From Epiperipatus broadwayi (taxonomy: Eukaryota; Onychophora; Udeonychophora; Euonychophora; Peripatidae): 64,000 bases of DNA. The DNA is taken from NCBI GenBank assembly GCA_028023455.1, contig JAQFVV010012511.1, positions 2,356,165-2,420,164 of the forward strand. The letters run 5' to 3'. This document shows, piece by piece, positions 39,780 through 51,689 of the stretch. The position numbers were made by a program, and so were the translations under genes. The notes under the pieces were generated by a model, which was not told where the DNA came from, did not search any database, and was given only the letters and a program-made list of their open reading frames with translations. Each line of letters starts with the position of its first letter. The stretch's first letter is position 1.

Positions 39780-40470
39780 ATTAAGGCATTTGATATCAAT
39801 CAATCAATAATGATCTGTCCAGTTCCAGAGAGCAATCACACAGCTAATTTCTCCATATTATTCAGTTCATTGCCAAAAATTTTAAATCCATATATCTTTT
39901 CCCATTTCATATTATCTAGCAAAGTCAATTTTTTATCTCTTTTTGTTTCTATCCCCTATGTTCTTCAAAATATTCCTCGTTAACCTTTTTTTTTAAAATA
40001 TATTTATCCACTCTTGTTCCTCTTTCTCTCTCTCTAATTTCCTCAATCTTTTTTATTTATTTATTCTTTCCAAAACTTCCTCATTTATCATTTTATTCAT
40101 CTAATTAATTATCTCCATTCATTTCCATGATCATATCTTGAAGACCTACAATCTATTTCTAATTTTTTTACTCATTATTTACATTTCTCAACTGTATAAT
40201 ACTACACTTTACACAAAGCACTTAATTAACATTTTGTCTAATTCTCTCTTCAGAGTTTCATAAAATATTTTCTTTATCTTAACAAATATCTCCTTTGCCA
40301 ATGTTACTTTTCTTTTAATTTCATTTCTTTCATTATCACTCAATCAACTACCCAAGTACTTACATCCATTCACCTATTACTCTGTTGAGCTGCTCCTTCT
40401 GTCTATTTTGAATAGGTACTAGTAAGTCATTTGTTAAATATTCCTCCATATTTAAATATTTTATTTTTAT
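39780..40470 (-). pseudogene. Non-LTR reverse transcriptase C-terminal relic
   Basis: Minus-strand blocks CKYLGS, then NERNEIKRKVTLAKEIFVKI, LKRELDKMLIKCFV, SVVLYS, NEEVLERI and LTRNILK follow the order of the post-polymerase region of insect and tick endonuclease-reverse transcriptases (YLGS, E-KRRI-LAKEAF, KRLVKCYVWSVALYG, NEEVLERI). This is a different lineage from the RTE at 33-36 kb, as its thumb and tail motifs differ. Many stops and frameshifts. It probably belongs with 41350-42000 as one element. Confidence 0.7.
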
Positions 40471-41349
40471 AGTTAAACCTTTTTTCTATATATTTATAAT
40501 TTTAATTTTAATTATTTTAAATGTAAATTTTCAAGTGATAATGATTTTAATTTTTTTACAAAAAGGAAAATGGATATCTAAATGAAGTACTTATCTATAA
40601 CAATAAAGCCCAGAATCTTTGGATAATAATTTACCTATTCAAAAAGTTAGAATAATAAAATATTAGATATTTGAAATTTATGTTATTAAAAGAAGGATAA
40701 ATTTAGGATTAGTTATCTCATCAAAGAAAAAAAAAATTCTAAAAGTTAATAAATATTTATTGTTATTAAAATTTTAAAAAGTATTTGATTTATCATTTTG
40801 ACAAAACCAATTTATTTTTACCAGCATAAACTATTTCCAATTCTGTAATGAACTTTTTAAGAACTATCTTTTAAAAATAAATTGTTTTCAAAGACAATCT
40901 TCTATTAGTGGTACCGTTATTGGTTTTAAAATGTCTTTTGCAAAAATATTGCAGAATAATCTTTAATCTGTAAATAAATTACTGAAAATTACATTTTTTC
41001 TTTACAAAACTACAGTATTGAGTTATTTAGTCTTGGCCTAAAACACTCATCCAATCAGAAATTTTCATTTCTATTGATTTCTAAGCCACTTCACTCATAA
41101 CTTTGTCATGTTAATAGGATCTGTTAATCATGCAAAAAAGTTCATATAATGCTGACATCTTCAGATTTTTTCCAATTAATATATTAGAATTGTAGCTGGG
41201 GGAAAGTTGCAAACTACCACAAACCATAATATAAGGTCATAGATAAGTTTAAAACAACATAGAGAAGATAGCAAATAATAGCACCATTGTAATGCCTAAA
41301 GTGGTAAAATCTATGTGAAGATGCTATGGAACTGCTGGACACTAAATTA
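40471..41349. other. Non-coding spacer between two LINE relic parts
   Basis: A+T-rich, with no polymerase motifs. Either an insertion or unrecognisable remains of the element on either side. Confidence 0.35.
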
Positions 41350-42000
41350 TATTATCATAAATATCAACTTGTATTTTTTATTCCTTCCTATTCATAAATA
41401 CTTGGTTTTCTCAACATTAATCTTCACTCCATATTTTATACATTCTTCCCTCCAAATGGTTCAACATATTCTGGAGATTTTTTTCATAATCAACTACATG
41501 CCAACTACCTCTTTCATTTCTTTTTTTACAATATTATAATTCCTCAATAATTTTTTTTAATTTTTTATCACAACAGCATTCCAATTATTGACAGCAATAT
41601 ACATGCATTTTTACTCTCATATTATTTCCTCCATCTTTTTATATGGTTCATCTATTTCTGCATCCACATGAGTACTAGTTGGCATATAAACTTGTGTAAA
41701 TATTACATTTTTAGGACTTCCAATTATCCTCATCATATCATCAATGCAATCTATCTTTGCAACACTATTCCAATTTTTTTTCCAATAGCAATAGCAATTT
41801 CATTTACTGTCTATCACTTCCAGAATAATAAAAACAATATCTCCACTACTTATTTCTTCACAGCCCTCCCACCTCAGTCCTTAATTCCACAACATTAACA
41901 TAATTAATTTTAATTTCCATTTTCAAATTTTTCAGCACTTTCCAATAACTTACATTCCAAGTACCAACTTTCAATGTATCGTCAATCAATACACTATTTT
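41350..42000 (-). pseudogene. Non-LTR endonuclease/RT junction relic with internal deletion
   Basis: On the minus strand the start KVGTWNV (near 41965) is the first endonuclease block. It is followed by NVIFTQVYMPTSTHVDAEI, then NNWNAVV (equivalent to GDWNAVVG), then directly by LQNMLNHLEG and KYGVKINVEKTKYL, which belongs after the polymerase active site. So the whole reverse transcriptase palm appears deleted between about 41560 and 41480. Multiple stops are present. With 39780-40470 downstream it makes one deleted, broken element. Confidence 0.7.
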
Positions 42001-43599
42001 TATGAGGATTTCACAGGTTTGTGATTTGAGTAGACCCATTTTAACTCCTGTTTCAAGACCCTAATCTTGGGTTCATATTATAATAAAAAACAAGGAAAAT
42101 ATAAGGCAAAGTGTTTTTCTGTTGATTTTTTTACCCAGAAATAATCTTTATTACAGATGTAATGTGCTAGCTATTTCTCATAAAAATGATTATCTGTTTA
42201 CTACTTTCTTCCTCATTATTATCAACTGTAGTGATATTACACTGAGTGTTCTGACTCAGCAACAGGGTGTTGACTTATTTAATGATAGTCAAAACTCACT
42301 ATTTCTTACTTGCCATCATAGAAATTATAGCATTTTATAGAAGTAGACATGCCATTGTCTACTTCATTACTTTCCAATAGAGAATGCTGTCCCATGAACA
42401 GAGATTGCTGATTTGTATTTTCTTTGCTTAGTGACAGTTTAGTGTTCATATATAAAGGTTAATCCCTTGCCTACAACATGAGACCATCTTATGGAAGCTC
42501 ATCATATATATATACATATAATTTGCTATCTAACTTTTCTGACTGTAGCCTAAATTATTTAGCATTTATGTCATTTCTTTGTTGTTTATTGATTTTTACA
42601 TGTTCTTTATTCTATGGATTAACTATAATAAATTTTAAAATCTTTTATTATTCCTAAATTATAATTTTTTTTAAAAAAAGTAAATAAATTGTGCATGCTT
42701 ATAATTAATTATCTAAAAATAAATATAGTTTAGTTATTTGTTTATAGTCTCTGTTTATTTATTATACTGCATTTTTAATTAATAAAACTTATCATACGTA
42801 TCATTTATAATAATTGATTAAAAATTTCACACATCAAAACTATTAATTATAATCAAGTTAAAATAATAATTCAAAATGCTATTGTCAAGGAAAAAGTGAC
42901 TGATCTTATTATGTGTCTATATTATATATAAATTTAAACAATTTTGTGCATACATTTATCAATCCATGTATTAGAATTGAATTCTGAAAAAAAATGTATC
43001 TATTGGCTTTTTTTTTTTAAATTATGAATTATATTTATAAAAGATAAATGCTATTGATTTTCCAATTTTTTTTTTATTAGATTGCTTAACAAATTATAAC
43101 TCATAAATTATATTGTTTACGCATACAAAATAAAAAAATTAACAAAAAAACTATTTATTTATTGCATAATAACTTGCTATCTTTTAAGTGCTAAAATTTA
43201 ATGTCTTGAAATCTGACAGTTTTAAAACAAGTTTTTAATTTTTTCAGTTGTTGCATAGTCCTGATAATAAATTTAATTGAAAAAAAAAAAGAGCACATTC
43301 AAAACAGAAAAGAAAATGCATTAAAATGAAATAAATATAAATCCCTAATTTTAAACAATGGCAAAAAATACTATTACTTCTGTAGATCCAGAAATGTCTC
43401 TAAGATCCGTGAACTGACTTTATGATAGGTAATTCTGTTGCAAGCGTTTAAGACCGTAATAGGAATATGCTTAACAAAATAAAATTTTAATATTATGACT
43501 GTAATTAAATTAAATAATTATTTTATTTATTACAAAATACATAAGAATCAATATTTAATTAGTTTATTTCTTTTTCTTCTTCTGGATTCTTAATTACAG
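42001..43599. other. Non-genic A+T-rich DNA
   Basis: Frames at 42122-42340 have no recognisable family. Nothing else seen. Confidence 0.35.
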
Positions 43600-44050
43600 G
43601 AGGGTGTCCTCAAACAAAACTCTCCTTATTTTTCTCTTCCATAACATCTACTTCTGATCGACTATTCCTTATTATGCTATTTATTATGATATTTTTCATT
43701 GTTTTCTTATTTTTCCTTCCCTTTTCATTCCCTCTGCTTTTTGTTCATATTCTTTTAATATGACCATATTAACTTAATTACATTTCTTCACTAACTGCTT
43801 TTCAGATCTTTTATTTGCCATTTTTTTTAGTCTTGATCTTCTTACTGATCTACAAAAAAATCATTTTTGTTGTCAACAATCTCTGTTGACTTTTCTTTTT
43901 TAGCATTTACATTTCCATCCCATAGAATGATATTCTCTGTATTATATATAATTCTATTTATTTTATCCAATATTTTCTCCTAAAACTGATTTAAATTTTT
44001 TATTGTCTGTCTCATATTGTCATCTATTGATCTCTCATTTTGATATCCAT
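43600..44050 (-). other. Purine-rich, coding-like relic of unknown type
   Basis: The minus strand is purine-rich and reads as charged helical segments interrupted by stops, such as NERSIDDNMRQTIKNLNQF and KILDKINRIIYNTENI. This resembles LINE ORF1 coiled coils in composition, but no family can be named. Confidence 0.25.
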
Positions 44051-44858
44051 ATATATATATATATTGTAACATTTTACATTTTGATTTAGGCCTTCTATTG
44101 TGGACTATAAAGTGCTAGTTAATCAAACTATGAAAAAGAAGAATCTTCCATTCATGTATGAGTTTAGATATCTCAAAAACATAGTTATATTTCCTGATTA
44201 ACTGACCTAATAATTTTTTGTAGCTTAAATTGCTGATGGAGTTAGTTTTAGTTTATTTATGAGGGCACCAGAGTCTGTAGACTTACTAATGTTCATCAAA
44301 CAAATTAGCAGTAAATAAGTAAATTTAATATTTTTAAAAAAATTTCCTCAGGCTTAACTATTAAACAAGCATATTGGCGAAGGTAATTTCTACAATTGTC
44401 TAAATTTAATAATAAAATCTAAATAACTAAAATTAAGCACACACAATGAAAAGTTGATATTGTTAAATATTTTATTATAATCAATTAAAATATTTAAACA
44501 GTAAACTATTAATAAAACTTAAAAGAACATACAATCACCTAACTAGATAGGTAGGTTAAATAATTAAAACAATTCAATAATTAATGTTCACTTCTTTTAT
44601 AAGTTTCTTCTAGAAAGCTGTAAATGGAAGTTCCTTGAATAATAGAGTGAATGTCTCTAACAGTAGTATATTATAAACTTATAGTTTAGGTTTAGTTTGC
44701 AAACATTTTTAATTAGACAAAAATTAGGATATGAATTTCAAGTAGCTTACTTGTAACTTCCATGGATTTATGTAGATTATACTATGCATGGTTTTTTGAG
44801 ATGAAAGAGACATGTACTTTGGTTTCTTCTGCCGACAGTTTCACATTCCTGGTCCATT
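44051..44858. other. Non-genic A+T-rich DNA
   Basis: Nothing recognised. Confidence 0.4.
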
Positions 44859-45074
44859 TTAACATTGGACTTGAAAGCTTTTTGGAGTGACCTCTTTATG
44901 ATGAAAGAAGGTGTCCACAAATACTCTGGTTTCCACTCCCACATAAAGATTTAGTTCAGCATAGAGTGGTCCTGGATGCTTTGTCATCCAAAACCAGTCA
45001 AAAGAACATGCAAGACAAGATAGGAACCCTGGTTTCTTTTTATACCCCTCAACCAGTTTTGAGATTTTCTCCAC
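44859..45074 (-). other. Unidentified open frame in G+C-richer segment
   Basis: A 71-codon minus-strand frame (SCLACSFDWFWMTKHPGPL, then VETRVFVDTFFHHKEV) in a segment clearly less A+T-rich than its flanks, continuing beyond its stop to about 44800 without a good frame. It could be a transposase or host exon remnant. I recognise no domain, and there are no convincing splice sites. Confidence 0.25.
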
Positions 45075-46015
45075 ATATCTTTTTATCCTTTGTTATCAAG
45101 ATACAAGTTGATAATCTTATATATTCTTTTTTCATTTTAGTTACAAAGTTCTTTTTTTTAAATAAATTATTTCCACCATCTTTAATTATCTTGTAAAAGG
45201 TTTTTACTCCGATTGTAATCTCCTGCATTTATAATTTCTTTTTGTTTATCTGGATAAACAATCTGTATGCATTTATATTGCCTGTAGGTTTTCTACACCC
45301 AAATTACAACTGTACAAAAGGTGGCTTTTAAATTAAATAACAAATATATGGAGAAAAAGAAATTTTATCATTTACTAATGGTAATTAATATGAAAATATG
45401 CTACTTTTTGAAATAATATTTAACAACTAAACAAATCAAACTCCTAATAATGATGAAAAAAATATGTCCAACTTTTATTATCTTTCTATACTGTAATTAT
45501 TTACTTTCAGGGTTTAACATTAAAATTTACTAATGAGACTTGATCAAAGGGAATATTTTATTGAATCTAAACTATATTTACAAACCAATTGAATATAAAG
45601 AGTTTATTTAGCATATTAATTCATTAATGTTAAATAATATAGTTGTTTATTGAGGTTTGTACAAGTAATCAGTAACATTTCAATAAGTTCAGGATAAAAT
45701 AATTATGTTACCAAAATTAAGTAATGCACTATGACCCATACATACAGAAAGTGATGTGATTCCAAAATAAATAAATAAATTACATAAAGTTAAACTTTAA
45801 ATAAAACAATTGGTTCATCTTTTATTTATGATGTGAATTTTTTTATTTGAGTGGCAACAGTAACATAAAATAACAAAGCAAGAATATCTGTTTCATTTCA
45901 TACATTTCTCAACTAATTCATGAAACTCATATTGGACAATATTTGATACTGATGTTTGTTTAAATTGCATTTATATTTAAATGAAGACCATTTATGTCAT
46001 GTGACTAAATAAGGC
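45075..46015. other. Non-genic A+T-rich DNA
   Basis: Nothing recognised. Confidence 0.4.
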
Positions 46016-46176
<161 letters not shown>

Positions 46177-46525
46177 TTCTAATATCAAAATAGTTCAAGA
46201 TCAGAGATTCATTCATTGAGCAGAATTACACTAAGTTTTCAAGTCAAAAAACAACAACAACAGAATTCTCTTCAAACCATATTAGATATGTTTGTGTTTC
46301 TTTGAATTATGTTTTCCTTTTCTGAGATACTTAAATACAAATAATCTCTTAAAATAATCCCTTTTATTTAATGAAGGCCTTGAAATATAGCAAAAGCACT
46401 ACTACATTTATCTATATCATGCTTAACTTCATAAAGTCTAGCAGGGATTTTATCATTACATTGTAGTGGCTTTGATAGGTACTTCTTCATAATATGTGCT
46501 AATTAATACTACATGGTTCCCTATC

Positions 46526-46527
<2 letters not shown>
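46177..46527. other. Non-genic A+T-rich DNA
   Basis: Nothing recognised. Confidence 0.4.

Positions 46528-46569
<42 letters not shown>
46528..46569. repeat. (TA)21 microsatellite
   Basis: 42 bp of perfect TA dinucleotide. Confidence 0.95.
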
Positions 46570-46575
<6 letters not shown>

Positions 46576-47704
46576 TAATAGCAACTACCTTCAAATGTAT
46601 CTCATGATTATCAAATAGTCCCAAGTTATACACAAGTAAAAATATGTACTTTGCTAATATTAATCATATTTAAAAATTTTAACTTTTAAACTAGTCTTCA
46701 TATTAACACAAATGATAATAAAATGTTCACTTAACACATTTATATTGTACATAATAGTAATAAAAACCAAGTCATACATCATGAGACTTAATTTAATAAG
46801 CTTGTACTACAAATGTAATATAATGAGCATGCTAATAGCTATCACCATCCTGGCACCTCACTGACAATAGCCATAACTTGAAACTGGTTTAGAAATAAAG
46901 ATATTTGAAAAGCTTGTTAAGAAGATCCATTACATTATAAATTTTATTTTGATGATATATTTACAAAAGATATAATATTAATTGCTTTCATTAGCAGAGC
47001 ATGGCTAAAAGGAAAATGCAATGGAGAGATATAAATAAGACAAAATATTGAATGCCTAAAAAATTAATTTTCTGATGTCAAAAAAGAAAAAAACAGATTT
47101 TGAGACCAGTGTGTCATATAAGTTGATAAATTTGTGCTTCAGAGATTGGTTCATAAGGTCATCACAAAACTTATCTTTAAATGTTTTTGTCTTTCAATCT
47201 ATCTTTTTTTAAAAATTAGAATATCATACATCTGATTTTAAATATGGTCAAAGTTTGTGATAGAATGAATGCAAAAAAAAAAATCTAATTGGCACTGCAA
47301 TGATTGAAACAATTTCTCATAATAATAAGAAGAGGAAGAAGAGTTTTAAAGCTAAATATAAAGGTTTATGTGTATCATTGTTTATTTGCAGTTTACTTTG
47401 TACAAGAAGAAACTTTAATGAATAAAAAGATCTCAAAAATAAGGATAAGTTAAGTGGTTAAAGTTAAAATTTTAGAAATGTCAAAAGGTTCAGTGACAAA
47501 AGATTATTACTTTTGAAAATATATATATGTTCAAATAGCTAGAAAGTAAATGAATTATAAGAGATAAGTTGGAAAAGATTATGAGAATGAAAGAAAAAAA
47601 GGAATGATCAATGTTTTTATAAAAGTAGATAGAAGTACTATATTTGATAAGAAAAGAATATGATTGGAAGATTTAGAGAAAATGGTTGACAAAAGACTGA
47701 TGTG
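46570..47704. other. Non-genic A+T-rich DNA
   Basis: Plus-strand purine-rich from about 47320 to 47690. No similarity recognised. Confidence 0.35.
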
Positions 47705-48250
47705 TTATTAAAAATAAGAATAAACCATAACATCAGCAATAATAAAAATAATAACCATAGTAATAGTAGCAGTACCACCATTAACAACTCCAACAATAAT
47801 AAATATTATAACACTATTAACAATAGAAGTAAGTGATAACAACAACCAATCCAATAGTAACAACATTGATAATAATGACAATAATACTAACAGTAATAAT
47901 GCAATGAATAATAAATCATTAATAATAACAATACTGGTAATAATAAATACAATGTAGCATCATCAACCATTTTATAACAATAACTACAGTTATAATAATA
48001 GTAATGGTAGTAATTTTTATAATAATAGAAATAAATGCTAGAAACATCACTAATCAATACCAATAATAATAAATGCAGCAGTAAATAATAGTAATCACAA
48101 TAATAAACTGTAGAAACATCATCATCTAGAAAAGTATAATAAATGTAGCAGTAAAAACCACAGCATAGGAAAAAGAACAACACTCGCAATAATGATATCA
48201 AAAAACAAAAGTAATAAGAAACATAATAATAGTAATAATAATGTTACTAC
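47705..48250. repeat. Cryptically simple AAT/AAC/AGT-rich region
   Basis: About 545 bp of interrupted trinucleotide-like sequence (AATAAT, AACAACAAC, AGTAATAATG and similar), probably the decayed product of an old microsatellite. The open frame on the minus strand (47887-48201, rich in Tyr and Leu) follows from this composition. Confidence 0.75.
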
Positions 48251-48817
48251 TAACAAAATAACAGTACTTTCTAAATCTAAACAATTATGAAATTTGTAGT
48301 TTTACCCAGATCTACATTTAATTTTGAACAATAATTTGCTGGCGTAGTTGTTTGTTTTTTTCTCAACATTCCTGAATATGTTTTAGTTCAATGTAACATG
48401 TATTAATATTTGAATTGTAATGTATTGTCATCATCTACCCATTATAAAATAAAATGTTATACAATATAAAATAAACAAGAAAAAGAATTTAAAATATTAC
48501 AACTATTTTTAAAATACATTTACATTGGCAGTGTAGTTAAAAAATTTTAAAAATATATTAATTCATTATTTTTAAAGTATAATCTGAAATTTAATATTCA
48601 ATTCTTTCACATTTAAATAAATCATCGACTTTACTTTTTTACTAATCGGATTTTGATGACAGATGAAATAACAACATCATGCTAAAAATAGTTTTTGTTC
48701 ATATTTTTAAAAAGTAATGATGTAAGTAAAAAAGATATTATAATCAAATAAAGCATTTTAATGACGACAATAATAAAACAGTACAATACTTTTAATTACA
48801 TTATTCTATAATATATA
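48251..48817. other. Non-genic A+T-rich DNA
   Basis: Nothing recognised. Confidence 0.4.
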
Positions 48818-49149
48818 TATTAGCGCTTTGTACGTTGGTTTAAGAAAAGATTATTCCGCAATGATTATAGAAAATTTGCTGTAGCTGAGTGCGCTTTTGG
48901 GCCCGATGAAGTCAGAATCATAGCATTAGTAAACAGCAGAGCACGTGTAGAATTTAAATGGAATACTAATTTATGTAAATTGATAATTTAAATCTTTCAT
49001 TTTATTAGAAAGTTGCACGCAATTTTCTTTTTTGTTGATTGCTTAGGAATTGTTGGAGATATACCACGTCGCTTTCACTTTTCGCTTTTTGTTGTCACGT
49101 TCTGTACATGCAATCTTGATCTTTAGGGGGTCAAAGATGTAATCCATTT

Positions 49150-49164
49150 TCTTAAACCAATATT
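49150..49164 (+). repeat. Left 15-bp target-site duplication of hammerhead composite E
   Basis: TCTTAAACCAATATT, identical to 49953-49967. The host TIR element becomes continuous when the insert plus one copy is ignored. Confidence 0.85.
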
Positions 49165-49502
49165 AACTGAAACACACAGGCTTATTATATACCTGTGTCT
49201 GTATATGTAATATATAGGGTATATGAGCACAGACTTTCACATGACCTACCACTCTTCGTACTATCTCATACACTGATACACTTGAACACATATATGTCGA
49301 AAAAATAAAATAATCACCAATATACGTATTTCATGCTAAACCAGAAATCATCAGTTGGTCCAGATTACCATCTCTACACATATATGCTACAAGTGCTCAG
49401 ATATATATTAAGATAGCCAAACCTCATACTTTAATGGACAGGCTTCAATCTACTCCACTATCCAATTCTTCAACCATCCATCCAATTGAAAATCTGATGA
49501 TA
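49165..49502 (-). mobile_element. Hammerhead repeat E1 (inverted, 5'-truncated unit)
   Basis: Minus-strand unit of the young subfamily. Its 3' terminus (CAGTT, seen here as AACTG at 49165) abuts the target duplication. It runs back through the CACAGG/CCTGTG hairpin, AAGTCTGTGCTCATATACCC, the ribozyme (49310-49368) and GTCCATTAAAGTATGAGG, and is cut at TCATCAGATTTTCAATTGG, where it joins E2 in opposite orientation. Confidence 0.88.
49310..49368 (-). ncRNA. Type I hammerhead ribozyme (E1), weakened stem II
   Basis: Read on the minus strand: TAATC, TGG, ACCAA, CTGATGA (complement of 49348-49354), a stem II that has lost one pair (TTCT against AGCA), GAAA, ATACGTAT, cleavage after A (complement of 49321), TTGGT, GATTA. 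Core intact, stem II damaged. Confidence 0.6.
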
Positions 49503-49952
49503 TACCCTACATATATAGACACAGGTATATAATAAGCCTGTGTTTCAGTTATTACATATGTAGAGATGTCTGCCCATATATATGTATTGAATGGATTACA
49601 TCCTGTACATGAGGGGTCAGATTGACCTTAGGTCAATATGGGTGTGACAAGAATCTCAGCCTCAGAGTGGCCTTTGACCATTCCATCATCAGATTTTCAA
49701 TTGGATAGATGGTTGAAGAGTTGGAGTGTGGAGTAGATTAAAGCCTGTCCATTAAAGTATGAGGTTTGGCTATCTTAATATATATCTGAGTACTTATAGC
49801 ATATATGTGTAGAGATGGTAATCTGGACCAGCTGATGATTGCTGGTTTAGCATGAAATATGTATATTGGTGATTATTTATCTTTTTGACATATATGTGTT
49901 CAAATATATCAGTGTTATGAGATAGTGTGGAGAGTGGTGGGTCGCGTGAAAG
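49503..49952 (+). mobile_element. Hammerhead repeat E2 (unit tail plus almost full unit)
   Basis: Begins with the last about 55 bases of one unit (GACACAGGTATATAATAAGC, CTGTGTTTCAGTT) and runs without a break into the start of the next unit (GAGATGTCTGCCCAT, CCTGTACATGAGGGGTCAG), through the ribozyme (49819-49875), and stops at GTGAAAGT next to the target duplication. This tail-to-head join shows that the template was a tandem multimer or a circle. Confidence 0.9.
49819..49875 (+). ncRNA. Type I hammerhead ribozyme (E2)
   Basis: TAATC outer stem, TGG bulge, ACCAG/TTGGT inner stem (one G-U pair), CTGATGA (49832-49838), TGCT/AGCA stem II with GGTTT loop, GAAA (49854-49857), stem III ATATGTAT and cleavage after A49865. 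Core complete. Confidence 0.7.
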
Positions 49953-49967
49953 TCTTAAACCAATATT
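49953..49967 (+). repeat. Right 15-bp target-site duplication of composite E
   Basis: Exact copy of 49150-49164. Confidence 0.85.
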
Positions 49968-49982
49968 GAAAACGCTAATATA

Positions 49983-51270
49983 TATATATATATATTATAA
50001 TTAGTCTAAGAAAAAAAAACCTTGTCGAATTAGACTCTATTTTATGAAGTGAAAACTTAATTAATATATTTATGTTTCGTAAACCTACAAGAAAAATCCT
50101 AATTAAAGTATATAGATAAACAATAAAGTAGTCTTAACCAAACCCATGATTAACATCGAGAGAATCAATGAATTAGAAGAGCTTATATAAGACTAATCAA
50201 TTGCTTGCCATAAAAAACTTTTTTTTGTTTTATCTTCTAGCACTTTCTAGATTGGTTACAAACCTTCCAATGCAATCTTCCTATTCTTTTGTATTTTATA
50301 GAAAATTTTTATTCACATAGCAATCTTTAGGGTTATGAACTGAGACCCAAATAAGTTGTCAATTTTTAGAATGAATCAATTTAAATAACATGTAAATAGT
50401 TTATGAGGTTCAAGCAAGAATAAATTTTCCATTTGAGCAAATAGGTGAACTGGAACAAATTTTGATTTAATTTTAATAAAAAAATGATCACCTTTACCTG
50501 CTGATTTACTAATATTAAACAATTTTTCTCATAATCCATATAAATCTGGTCTTATCACTCTTAAAATCAATTTGGTTATAGTTGAATGTTATTCAGTCTT
50601 AAGATGAGTTTTAAGGAAAGACATACTGAATATTTTTTACAGACTATTAATAAAATCCCTATTTCATCTCCTTTTGCTATGGTGGATTTAATAAATTCAT
50701 AATAATATCTTTCAAATAATCCATCCCTTGAAAAAATTAAAAGCAATTCTTTCCAGGTTGAAACAAAACCAGAAATAGTTATTATAACCAACATTTATAA
50801 ACCAAAGATCTGGAAATAACTGACAAACTTATAAACTCTCTGGTTGATATTAGAAAGGAAAAATGGAAAGAATCCATGATTTACTAAAATTTTACAATGT
50901 CTACTCAGAATGTCTGTTTATTTTTATACATGTTTAGAGTTGTAGAAGCTTCTCTAAATAAATTTCCAACTGTCACTGTTGATGAAGTTTCCAATCTTAG
51001 ACATCAATCTTTTAAATTCAAATTTATTAGAGTTAGAAAAATCAACTTTAGAGCAGAACGATAAACTTTTTTACAATATTTCTCAGAAATCAATTATACA
51101 GAACAGATAATACATTGTAATTGTAAAATTTGTTTGGTAATACTTTTAATATAGAAACTATTCTAAACATTTGAAATAAAAACAAAACTGTAACAAGTCT
51201 TAAAAACCACTAAACATCAAATAGAAAAATTATCTATGCTTACACAAACTGTTATAACAGAGACAAATTT
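49983..51270. other. Non-genic A+T-rich DNA
   Basis: A minus-strand frame at 50576-50794 has no recognisable domain. Nothing else seen. Confidence 0.35.
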
Positions 51271-51665
51271 CTCCAAGTAGTAGTGCCATCCAGTGCAAGC
51301 CAAAGTAACAATGGAAACTAGAAGGCTTGGATACAAAATTCATATTTAGTACCTAGTCATCCAATATTCCCAGATTAGTTTCTAGCTTCTGGCTTTCATC
51401 AGTGAGGGGCATTGGATCTGAGAACACTGCACCTATCTTAGTATCCAATGCAACCCTCCATCATCAACCTTTTAACTTTTTAATTAACTATAAAGCTATG
51501 ATTACTCTCACATTCAAAGCTCCTCATTAATGAAAGCCACAAACTAGAAACTAGTCTGTGGATATTGGATGAATAGGCATTAGAGAGGAATTTTATGCAC
51601 AAACTTTGCAGCATTTATTAATTACTCTGTCTTGCGCCAGGTTGCATTACTGTATGGAGAGACTT
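51271..51665. mobile_element. Foldback (inverted-repeat) element, copy 1
   Basis: The left arm (51271 to about 51415) and right arm (about 51514-51665) are imperfect inverted copies. Both carry CATCCAATATYCCCAGAYTA, GTTTCTAGYTT, TGGCTTTCAT and GTGCAWRMY-type blocks also found in the foldback at 59.2 kb, and the core AGACYAGTTTCTG...TGGCTT is shared with the one at 61.8 kb. Non-coding. The LINE ORF1 begins immediately after the right arm, so the LINE probably landed at this element's edge. Confidence 0.65.
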
Positions 51666-51689
51666 AAGGGAGGCAGGAAGTCAGGAGAA

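Larger units (their letters stand above)
48818..49982. mobile_element. Small TIR element (about 360 bp) interrupted by hammerhead repeat E
   Basis: The left terminus from 48818 reads TATTAGCGCTTTG then ACGTTGGTTTAAG. The right terminus, read inward from 49982, is TATTAGCGTTTTC then AATATTGGTTTAAG. Together 22 of 27 bases match, and similarity continues a little (AAAAGATT against AAAATGGATT). Both ends sit in TATATA tracts. The interior (48851-49140) is G+C-richer and non-coding. The right TIR was later split by the 788-bp hammerhead composite, whose target duplication lies in the TIR. Superfamily unknown; a TA or TATA target is likely. Confidence 0.7.

Noticed and set aside
46528-46569. (TA)n as a promoter or origin signal
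   Set aside because: Simple dinucleotide repeats are common throughout this window and nothing adjacent supports a regulatory role.
47887-48201. 104-codon Tyr/Leu/Asp-rich frame
   Set aside because: It lies in cryptically simple AAT/AAC sequence, so composition explains the open frame.
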